A stretch of DNA of 13,660 nucleotides, taken from positions 1 to 13,660 of the forward strand of contig DATLTV010000064.1 in the NCBI GenBank assembly GCA_035533375.1, written 5' to 3'. Positions 1-4,712 of the stretch are shown here, piece by piece. The position numbers and the translations under genes are program-made. The notes beneath the pieces were generated by a model that ran no database searches, was not told where the DNA came from, and saw nothing but the letters and a program-made list of their open reading frames with translations. Positions within the stretch are counted from its first letter, which is position 1, and each line of letters starts with the position of its first letter. This stretch comes from DATLTV01 sp035533375. GTDB taxonomy: Bacteria; Patescibacteriota; Minisyncoccia; UBA6257; 2-01-FULL-56-20.

Positions 1-11
1 TGAGTCTGTAT

Positions 12-47
12 GGCTTACGAGCTTGCGAGCCAATGAGCTTATGAGCT
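12..47. repeat. AGCTTACGAGCT-family repeats upstream of initiator-like tRNA
   Basis: Two imperfect copies of a 12-nt near-palindromic word lie here: GCTTACGAGCT at 13-23 and AGCTTATGAGCT at 36-47. The same word recurs in the parA-parB spacer and in the dprA-topA spacer, always outside coding sequence. It directly precedes the tRNA at 55, so it may lie in that gene's promoter or leader region, but I see no clear -35/-10 pair here. Function is unknown. Confidence 0.6.
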
Positions 48-54
48 CATGTTG

Positions 55-128
55 CGCGGGAGGGCAGGGAACGGTTTCCCTGTCAGCCCCATAAGCTGGC
101 GAAGCGGGTTCGACTCCCGCCCCCGCAA
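55..128 (+). tRNA. tRNA-Met(CAT), initiator-like (tRNA-fMet)
   Basis: The acceptor strands are 55-61 and 121-127, with discriminator A128. The first pair is C55 opposite A127, the C1-A72 mismatch typical of bacterial initiator tRNAs. The D-arm is 65-69 with 78-82 and loop AACGGTTT. If the D-stem starts at 65, its second pair is A-T, another initiator trait. The anticodon arm is 83-87 with 95-99, loop CCCATAA, anticodon CAT. The T-arm is 104-108 with 116-120, loop TTCGACT. Oddities: position 33 is C instead of the near-universal T, the three G-C pairs of the initiator anticodon stem are missing, A61-C121 is unpaired, and three bases instead of two precede the D-stem. CCA is not encoded. It could be an elongator or a decayed copy; the initiator identity is inferred. 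Confidence 0.75.
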
Positions 129-135
129 ATGCAGA

Positions 136-171
136 AACCAAAAATATCCTCGCGTGAGGATATTTTTGGTT
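136..171. terminator. bidirectional hairpin between convergent tRNA genes
   Basis: A perfect 15-bp stem pairs 136-150 with 157-171 around a 6-nt loop (151-156). The stem has an A-rich left arm and a T-rich right arm, so each strand carries a U-rich run at the end of the hairpin. It sits 7 nt after the + tRNA and 17 nt from the end of the - tRNA, so it probably terminates both transcripts. Confidence 0.65.
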
Positions 172-188
172 ATTTGGGAAAACGCGTG

Positions 189-260
189 TGGCTGGGGTGG
201 GGATCGAACCCACGACCTTGGCCTTATGAAAGCCCTGCTCTGCCACTGAGCTACCCAGCC
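189..260 (-). tRNA. tRNA-Met(CAT), elongator type
   Basis: Read on the minus strand, the acceptor GGCTGGG pairs perfectly with CCCAGCC, with discriminator A. The D-stem is GCTC/GAGC and the T-arm is GTGGG/CCCAC with loop TTCGATC. The anticodon loop is TTCATAA (anticodon CAT). In the anticodon stem the outermost pair is a G-A mismatch and the innermost is a T-G wobble. There is no initiator C-A mismatch, so this is an elongator tRNA-Met. The alternative is tRNA-Ile2 with a CAT anticodon modified by TilS, which sequence alone does not exclude. CCA is not encoded. A strong promoter lies just upstream. Confidence 0.88.
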
Positions 261-284
261 GGCTTGCCTCAAAATTTCTTTCTG

Positions 285-313
285 ATTATACGTTTTTCCG
301 GCTATTTTTGCAA
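285..313 (-). promoter_or_regulatory. promoter of the minus-strand tRNA-Met
   Basis: On the minus strand a -35 box TTGCAA (308-313) is 17 nt from a perfect -10 box TATAAT (285-290). The predicted start falls near 278, about 18 nt before the tRNA 5' end at 260. Spacing and distance are textbook for a sigma70-type promoter. Confidence 0.75.
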
Positions 314-325
314 TTACGGAAATAA

Positions 326-353
326 AAAAGTCCGCGTTATATTGCGGACTTTT
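326..353 (-). terminator. intrinsic terminator overlapping the end of the transglycosylase gene
   Basis: A 10-bp stem (326-335 with 344-353) and an 8-nt loop are followed on the minus strand by a U-rich tail. The first arm encodes the last residues of the upstream gene and the TAA stop (337-339) lies in the loop, so coding end and terminator share the same bases. Confidence 0.75.
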
Positions 354-1278
354 GAGTGGGCGGGTGGTTTACGAAGTATTGTTGAGCCGCGGCGGCGTAT
401 TTGAAGACCGCCGTCGGATAGTATTTGTGCCGGTCGCCCGTGCCATAGTAGAGCCAAACGGCTCTTTCCTCGTGCCTCCGGTTGCCGTCCCAGCCGCGCG
501 TCACGAGATAATGGGCGATGCTTACGATGGCATCATCGCTGTCGAAGGGATCAATCACGCCGTCGCCGTTTCCATCGCGAGCGGCGCCGAATGATGACGG
601 TTCGAATTGCATGAGCCCGATCGCGCCGGTCACGGAGCCAGGAACGTCGAAGATGTCCGGTTTCCTGCCCAGCTCTTTTCCGAGGACGCTTCCCGGTCCA
701 AGGGTGTTCACGATGCGTAAGAGCGCCTTGATTTGTTCGAAAGCGAACTTCTGCCGTTTTCCGGTTGTCCTTCGTACGTAGAGCGACACAAGCGCATTGA
801 TCGCCGGACGCGATCCAAGGGGACGCTTTGTTTTTCCGGCCGGCATGCCGAAGTTCGTTTCGATGCGAAGAATGCCGCAGATCGGTTCTTTCGGCACGCC
901 GTAATTCGCGAGTGCAAGCGCGAACGCTTTTGCGTGCGCCGCATAAAAAGTCGCACACCGTTCGAGCGAAACGTCGGTCAAGAGCCCAAAGTGAACGCTC
1001 AAATAAGGATTGCCCCTCGGTGGTTTCCCGGGCGTCGGTGGCGGCGTTGGCGGGGGAGGTTCATGGATCACAAGCCGTGGATCGGAAAATATCGACTCGA
1101 CTTCGCCGCAGTCGATACCTTTTTCTTTGCAGAGTTTGCGCTCCAGCTCGATCATTCTTTTTGCTTCGAGCGACGCCATCCGTACCCTTGCTTTTAGCGG
1201 CCTCGCCGCGGTCCCGGCTTGCGCCACGTGAGGCAAAAGGAAGCATGCGGCAAAAATGAGCGCAGCCATGTATTTCAT
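337..1278 (-). CDS. secreted MltB-type lytic murein transglycosylase
   Basis: This 313-residue protein should cleave the MurNAc-GlcNAc bond of peptidoglycan outside the cytoplasm. It starts with a signal peptide (residues 1-21, hydrophobic ALIFAACFLL, cleavage after AQA). A charged helix follows, then a proline-rich linker (about 74-87), then an SLT_2/MltB-like domain. Family motifs are visible: ILRIETNFG with the likely catalytic Glu140, GAIGLMQFEPSSF at 218-230, an EF-hand-like loop DGNGDGVIDPFDSDDA at 235-250, and WLYYGTGDRHKYYPTAV near 275-291. No lipobox is seen, so it is probably soluble or wall-associated. The ATG at 1278 was chosen because GAGGTG lies just upstream; a start at 1314 would spoil the signal peptide. 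An extended -10 promoter and an overlapping terminator suggest a single-gene transcript. The fold call is firm; the exact substrate is inferred. Confidence 0.88.
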   Translation of the reverse strand: MKYMAALIFAACFLLPHVAQAGTAARPLKARVRMASLEAKRMIELERKLCKEKGIDCGEVESIFSDPRLVIHEPPPPTPPPTPGKPPRGNPYLSVHFGLLTDVSLERCATFYAAHAKAFALALANYGVPKEPICGILRIETNFGMPAGKTKRPLGSRPAINALVSLYVRRTTGKRQKFAFEQIKALLRIVNTLGPGSVLGKELGRKPDIFDVPGSVTGAIGLMQFEPSSFGAARDGNGDGVIDPFDSDDAIVSIAHYLVTRGWDGNRRHEERAVWLYYGTGDRHKYYPTAVFKYAAAAQQYFVNHPPTQKSAI

Positions 1279-1312
1279 ATTACACCTCGCAGTGTCAATT
1301 AACGCTGGCTCC

Positions 1313-1342
1313 ATTATAGCACTACTTTTTCCTTTTGTACAA
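1313..1342 (-). promoter_or_regulatory. extended -10 promoter of the transglycosylase gene
   Basis: The minus strand carries TGCTATAAT, a perfect -10 (1313-1318) with the TG extension. A weak -35 TTGTAC (1337-1342) lies 18 nt away. The predicted start near 1305 gives a leader of about 27 nt holding the GAGGTG ribosome-binding site. Confidence 0.7.
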
Positions 1343-1425
1343 CCAAATATTTATGTTTTTCCCGCAATAATACTCCGTCTCAGGGGGGGTGAATTACGGA
1401 GGGAGGACAGTTCATTTTTGCACCG

Positions 1426-1471
1426 TTTGCATATTTCACTGCTGACGATCGTCAGCAGTGAAATATGCAAA
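1426..1471. repeat. 46-nt perfect palindrome without spacer
   Basis: Bases 1426-1448 are the exact reverse complement of 1449-1471, with centre CGATCG. Neither strand has a U-run after it, so it is not a normal intrinsic terminator. A separate terminator for the neighbouring gene lies right beside it at 1478-1502. It is in the spacer between the two minus-strand genes for exported proteins. Role unknown: it could form a cruciform, bind a dimeric protein, or be an insertion remnant. Confidence 0.9.
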
Positions 1472-1477
1472 AACAAA

Positions 1478-1502
1478 AACCCGCTTCATAAAAAAGCGGG
1501 TT
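1478..1502 (-). terminator. intrinsic terminator of the beta-barrel-like gene
   Basis: A 9-bp stem pairs AACCCGCTT (1478-1486) with AAGCGGGTT (1494-1502) around a 7-nt loop. On the minus strand it is followed by a U-rich tail (1469-1477). It begins 8 nt after the gene's stop codon at 1510-1512. Confidence 0.85.
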
Positions 1503-1509
1503 CGTATTT

Positions 1510-2178
1510 TTAAAACGTGATGCGTATGCCGGCTTTTACGCCCCAGCCGGTGTTCCAGTAACCGGCGGTCGTAAATCCGAAATGCTTCGAAATGTCGAAT
1601 ATGACGCCGCCTTCGCCGCCGAAGAGCGGAATCTTGCGTGCCACGCGATCGGCGGCAGGCTCGTCGATGGGGAAGTTGCAGCCTATGTCTTCCGTCGCGC
1701 AACCATGGAATTCGCCGCCGAATTTGACCGTGAGGAATCCGATGCCGCCGCCCGCGCGCCAGTAAGGATGCACGCGTCCGTTCGGCCGGAATGTTTGGCC
1801 TGCGTCGAACATGACGCCGCGCACCGTCCAATCCGTTTTGCCGGTGGCCGCGCCAGTCACGCCGTCTATCGCCGCTTCGTCGCCGCGAGCCCACGGGCCT
1901 TTGCCTGCGGCACTCATGTCCACGAATTGCACGCCGAAAGACCAGCGTTTTGTCGCGGCGAAACCGAGCCGCGCGCCGAACGACGTTCCGCCGAGCCCGT
2001 TCGGATGCGCCGTGATCGACTTATCCATGCCGAGGATGAGTCCCGGCACCCGGTATGTTCCGTACGAAAATTCGACGGAAAATCTATTGGCGAGCGATTT
2101 CTTTTTTGCCTGGCCGAACGAAACCGGTGCGAGGCAAAGAAGCAGGAAGCACGTGTATGCCGCTATTTTATTTTTCAT
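1510..2178 (-). CDS. secreted beta-barrel-like protein, function unknown
   Basis: This is a 222-residue exported protein. An N-terminal signal peptide (KNKIAAYTCFLLLCLAPVSFGQA, cleavage near residue 22) is followed by alternating hydrophobic/polar, glycine- and aromatic-rich stretches. The protein ends in GIRITF, with a terminal Phe after alternating residues, like the C-terminal beta-signal of outer-membrane barrels. Two cysteines (CATEDIGC) sit in what would be a loop and could form a disulfide. The pattern fits a small 8-strand porin-like barrel (OmpW/opacity-like), but I recognise no specific family. The ATG at 2178 is preferred over 2184 because GGAG lies 6 nt before it. The gene has its own strong promoter and terminator. 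If the organism is a single-membrane CPR bacterium, such a protein would be unexpected. Confidence 0.65.
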   Translation of the reverse strand: MKNKIAAYTCFLLLCLAPVSFGQAKKKSLANRFSVEFSYGTYRVPGLILGMDKSITAHPNGLGGTSFGARLGFAATKRWSFGVQFVDMSAAGKGPWARGDEAAIDGVTGAATGKTDWTVRGVMFDAGQTFRPNGRVHPYWRAGGGIGFLTVKFGGEFHGCATEDIGCNFPIDEPAADRVARKIPLFGGEGGVIFDISKHFGFTTAGYWNTGWGVKAGIRITF

Positions 2179-2210
2179 CACCATCTCCGGAGACGTGAAA
2201 CACTGCTTCC

Positions 2211-2238
2211 ACTATACGCCGGAAGGTCATCGTGTCAA
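2211..2238 (-). promoter_or_regulatory. sigma70-type promoter of the beta-barrel-like gene
   Basis: The minus strand has a perfect -35 TTGACA (2233-2238), a 16-nt spacer and -10 TATAGT (2211-2216). The start falls near 2204, giving a leader of about 26 nt that contains the GGAG site. This is one of the strongest promoters in the window. Confidence 0.75.
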
Positions 2239-2285
2239 ACGCGCGGCTGCGTACAAACGGTTCAAGTTAAAAAACGAACGTCCGG

Positions 2286-2366
2286 TGCCCGAGGTGGGAG
2301 TCGAACCCACACTCCTTGCGGAACACGATTTTGAGTCGTGCGCGTCTGCCATTCCGCCACTCGGGC
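2286..2366 (-). tRNA. tRNA-Leu(CAA)
   Basis: On the minus strand the acceptor GCCCGAG pairs perfectly with CTCGGGC, with discriminator A. The anticodon arm is CACGA/TCGTG with loop CTCAAAA, anticodon CAA reading TTG codons. A long class II variable arm (TTCCGCAAGGAGT, stem TCC/GGA) supports leucine. The T-arm is GTGGG/CCCAC with loop TTCGACT. CCA is not encoded (ACCG follows). A T-rich stretch about 15-20 nt downstream may serve termination. Confidence 0.95.
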
Positions 2367-2379
2367 TTGTGTCCGTAAC

Positions 2380-2408
2380 ACTATAAAAGAATAACGCTCA
2401 TTTTTCAA
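2380..2408 (-). promoter_or_regulatory. promoter of tRNA-Leu
   Basis: On the minus strand TTGAAA (2403-2408) is separated by 17 nt from TATAGT (2380-2385). The start would fall about 7 nt upstream of the tRNA 5' end. Confidence 0.7.
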
Positions 2409-2410
2409 CG

Positions 2411-2439
2411 TTGCGAAAATCGTTTTTGTGCGATAGAGT
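2411..2439 (+). promoter_or_regulatory. likely promoter of the AAA/CYTH gene
   Basis: TTGCGA (2411-2416), a 17-nt spacer and TAGAGT (2434-2439) form a moderate sigma70-type pair. It is back to back with the tRNA-Leu promoter on the other strand. The leader would be about 37 nt and includes AGGAGG. Confidence 0.45.
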
Positions 2440-2482
2440 GAGGGTAGAAATTCACATCAATAGCCCATCCAGGAGGGATGCA

Positions 2483-3688
2483 ATGAAAAGCATTGAATCC
2501 GACATTCCGCTTATCGACGTAACCGGCGGGCCGTGTTCGGGGAAGACTTCGCTCATGGCCGTCGCGCCGCAGAAGATCGAAGACCGCGGCCGCGACGCGT
2601 ACCCCGGCGAGGAGACGGCGACTTTTATGATCAAACAGGGCATGCGGCTCAAGAAAGCATTGCGCGAGAAGCGCTGGGGCGACGTGCGCGAGTACCAGAA
2701 AGAACTCATGGCTTCCCAGTTCGAAAACGAAGAGCGCCTGAAGCGCTGTGCCGCGCGCGAAGGACGGCCCGCGGCGATCCTTTGCGATCGCGGCCTGCCC
2801 GACAGCCGCGCCTATCTTCCCGAGGGAAGGGAAGGAGAGGATATGTATGCGGCGCTTCTGCGCGAAGCGACCGGACTCGATCCGGCGCAAGCGCTCGATC
2901 GCTATGTGGCGGTCGTGAAGCTCACGACGGCAGCGAACGGCGCCGAGGAATTCTATACGCTCGAGAACAATGCGGCTCGCGACGAAACGCCGGAACAAGC
3001 GCGCTATCTCGATCGGCGCATCGAGGATGCGTACAACGGACATCAGCATCTCCGCGTCATCGATAATCCCGCGGGCGGCACTTTCGAGGCGAAGATTACC
3101 CGGGCGTTGCATGCGATCTATCGTGCGCTCGGCATTCCCGAGCCGCTTGAGATCGAACGCAAGTACCGCGTTTCGTATCCGTGCCTCGACCATTTTCCCG
3201 TGCCATACCGGAAAGTGAAGATCGAGCAGATCTATCTGCGGAGCGAGCGCCCAGATGAAGAAGTGCGCATCCGCCGCAGGGAACATGCGAACGGATCGAC
3301 CTATTTCATGACACGCAAGCGGCAGATCGCGCCGGGCGTGCGGATCGAGACCGAGAAGATGATCGACTGGCGCGCCTATACCGATCTCAGGGCGGCGTCG
3401 CGCGATCCTCTCCGTAGCATCCTCACGAAAGAACGGCGGAGTTTTCTCTGGAAGAACCAGCATTTCGAACTCGATGTTTTCACGAATCTTCCGATGACGT
3501 TGTGCCTGCTCGAGATCGAGCTTACCGATCTACAGCAGGAGGTGTCGCTGCCGCCGTTCCTCGGCCTGCATCTTGAAGACGAAGTGACGCGCGATCCGCG
3601 TTACAATAATTACGCGCTCGCCAAGTCGCTCGCCGATTGGCAAAAACGGAGATCGTCGGCGGTCCCGGATCCGCCATTCGTTCTTTGA
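2483..3688 (+). CDS. TTD14-like AAA-type NTPase fused to a CYTH domain
   Basis: This 401-residue protein has two domains. The N-terminal half is a P-loop kinase/NTPase of the NadR/AAA_28 kind, with Walker A GGPCSGKTS at 15-23 and a Walker-B-like strand AAILCDRGLPD at 97-107. The C-terminal half begins with the CYTH signature EIERK (Glu223, Glu225, Lys227), followed by the charged strands of a triphosphate-tunnel fold (VRIRRR, MTRKR, KERRSFLW, LLEIELTDL). This NTPase plus CYTH order is that of the TTD14 family, known from Drosophila as a nucleotide- and phosphatidic-acid-binding protein. The bacterial role is unknown. CYTH relatives act on triphosphates (thiamine triphosphatase, inorganic triphosphatase) or make cAMP. 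The ATG at 2483 follows AGGAGG with 6 nt spacing. It ends before a strong terminator, so it is probably monocistronic. Confidence 0.85.
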   Translation: MKSIESDIPLIDVTGGPCSGKTSLMAVAPQKIEDRGRDAYPGEETATFMIKQGMRLKKALREKRWGDVREYQKELMASQFENEERLKRCAAREGRPAAILCDRGLPDSRAYLPEGREGEDMYAALLREATGLDPAQALDRYVAVVKLTTAANGAEEFYTLENNAARDETPEQARYLDRRIEDAYNGHQHLRVIDNPAGGTFEAKITRALHAIYRALGIPEPLEIERKYRVSYPCLDHFPVPYRKVKIEQIYLRSERPDEEVRIRRREHANGSTYFMTRKRQIAPGVRIETEKMIDWRAYTDLRAASRDPLRSILTKERRSFLWKNQHFELDVFTNLPMTLCLLEIELTDLQQEVSLPPFLGLHLEDEVTRDPRYNNYALAKSLADWQKRRSSAVPDPPFVL

Positions 3689-3700
3689 TCAATCCGAGAG

Positions 3701-3726
3701 AGCCCTGCTTTTGCGGGGCTTTTTTT
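3701..3726 (+). terminator. intrinsic terminator after the AAA/CYTH gene
   Basis: An 8-bp stem (3701-3708 with 3713-3720, one G-T pair) and a TTTT loop are followed by an uninterrupted T run starting at 3721. It lies 13 nt after the stop codon. Confidence 0.9.
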
Positions 3727-3737
3727 ATACGGGTCTT

Positions 3738-3766
3738 TTGCCGAACGCCGAAAAACAGCATAAACT
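3738..3766 (+). promoter_or_regulatory. candidate promoter of parA, possibly leaderless
   Basis: TTGCCG (3738-3743), a 17-nt spacer and TAAACT (3761-3766) form a plausible promoter. The start would fall at or within a few bases of the parA ATG at 3775. No ribosome-binding site is visible before that ATG, consistent with a leaderless message. Confidence 0.45.
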
Positions 3767-3774
3767 ATAGCTAT

Positions 3775-4605
3775 ATGGCTCGTGTCATCGCGGTCTGTAA
3801 TCAAAAAGGCGGGGTGGGAAAGACGACGACGACCGTGAACCTCGGCGCGTATCTTGCCGCCGCCGGACGGCGCGTACTCCTCGTCGACTTCGATCCGCAG
3901 GCGAACGCGAGCTCGGCTCTCGGCCACGATCAGGCGAGCGGAGCGCCCTCCGTGTATCACGGCGTGCTCGGCCATGCGGAACCGGATGCCGTGATCAGGC
4001 CGACGCAGCTTTTCAACTATCACTTCATTCCCGCGGCGCCGCACCTCGCGGGCGCGCTCGTCGAGCTCGTGAACCTTCCCGAACGCGAATATTTTCTGCG
4101 GAAGTTCGTGAACAGTCTCCGCCATAAATACGATTATATTTTGATTGATCTGCCGCCATCGCTCAGCCTGCTTACGGTGAACGGCCTCGTCGCCGCGGAC
4201 GAGATTTTGATTCCGGTGCAGGCGGAGTATTATTCGCTCGAAGGGCTGGGGCAGCTTCTCGAAACGATTGATCTCGTGCGGCAGAATCTCCATCATCCTT
4301 TGAAAGTGGCCGGAGCCGTGATTACCATGTACGACCGCCGCGAGCACCTCTCGCGCGAGATATCGAAAAATCTCCGGCGGCATTTTCCGCACTATGTGTT
4401 CGAGGTCGAGATTCCGCGCACCGTGACGCTCGCCGAGGCGCCGAGCTTTTCGAAGCCGATTATTCTTTATCGCCCCGATTCGCCGGGGGCGCTTGCGTAC
4501 CGCCGGCTTGCCGAAGAGCTTCTTGAGCGGGAGAAAGAATTTATCGGCACTCCTGCCGCGATGGAGGCGGTCGAATTCGGAAATTTCAATATCATGGTAG
4601 AATAA
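3775..4605 (+). CDS. parA: chromosome-partitioning ATPase ParA (Soj)
   Basis: This 276-residue protein is a deviant-Walker-A ATPase that binds DNA non-specifically and moves ParB-parS complexes during chromosome segregation. Visible motifs are the deviant Walker A KGGVGKTTT at 11-19 (signature Lys11 and Lys16), Walker A' LLVDFDPQANASSALG at 35-50 with Asp38 and Asp40, and Walker B ILIDLPPS at 122-129. The family C-terminal segment (EAPSFSKPIILYRPDSPGA) follows near 221-239. It lacks the N-terminal HTH of plasmid ParA proteins, so it is the short chromosomal Soj type. The first ATG after the terminator was chosen because upstream in-frame codons run through the preceding gene and terminator. 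parB follows after 107 nt of repeats, probably in the same operon. Confidence 0.97.
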   Translation: MARVIAVCNQKGGVGKTTTTVNLGAYLAAAGRRVLLVDFDPQANASSALGHDQASGAPSVYHGVLGHAEPDAVIRPTQLFNYHFIPAAPHLAGALVELVNLPEREYFLRKFVNSLRHKYDYILIDLPPSLSLLTVNGLVAADEILIPVQAEYYSLEGLGQLLETIDLVRQNLHHPLKVAGAVITMYDRREHLSREISKNLRRHFPHYVFEVEIPRTVTLAEAPSFSKPIILYRPDSPGALAYRRLAEELLEREKEFIGTPAAMEAVEFGNFNIMVE

Positions 4606-4712
4606 AAATAATAAGCTCAACAGCCCGTAAGCTCGTAAGCTAATTCGTAAGTTGAGTTGCTTACGAGCTAAGCCCCGGCTTAAGAGCTTACGAGCTATTG
4701 AGCCAACGAGCT
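4606..4712. repeat. AGCTTACGAGCT-family repeat cluster between parA and parB
   Basis: The spacer is almost wholly made of variants of one word in both orientations. AGCTCGTAAGC (4630-4640) and GCTTACGAGCT (4659-4669) form an 11-bp inverted repeat. Another copy, AGCTTACGAGCT, is at 4685-4696, and CGAGCT ends right before the parB ATG. A 15-mer AGCTAAGCCCCGGCT (4666-4680) is repeated exactly at 6184-6198. It could fold in mRNA and change the parA:parB ratio, or be a selfish or structural repeat. Confidence 0.75.

Noticed and set aside
2190..2206. parS-like TGTTTCACGT (minus strand) in the leader of the beta-barrel-like gene
   Set aside because: Ten bases match the left part of the parS consensus, but the right half (GAAACA) is absent, and other 10/16 matches occur by chance inside genes near 6355 and 8054. 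No full parS was found.
2405..3463. 352-codon minus-strand open frame opposite the AAA/CYTH gene
   Set aside because: It is the antisense shadow of a gene with clear Walker A and CYTH motifs, has no recognisable protein features, and is long only because of the high G+C content.
3610..4620. 336-codon minus-strand open frame opposite parA
   Set aside because: Shadow of parA; Arg/His-rich with no domain, and parA motifs are unequivocal.
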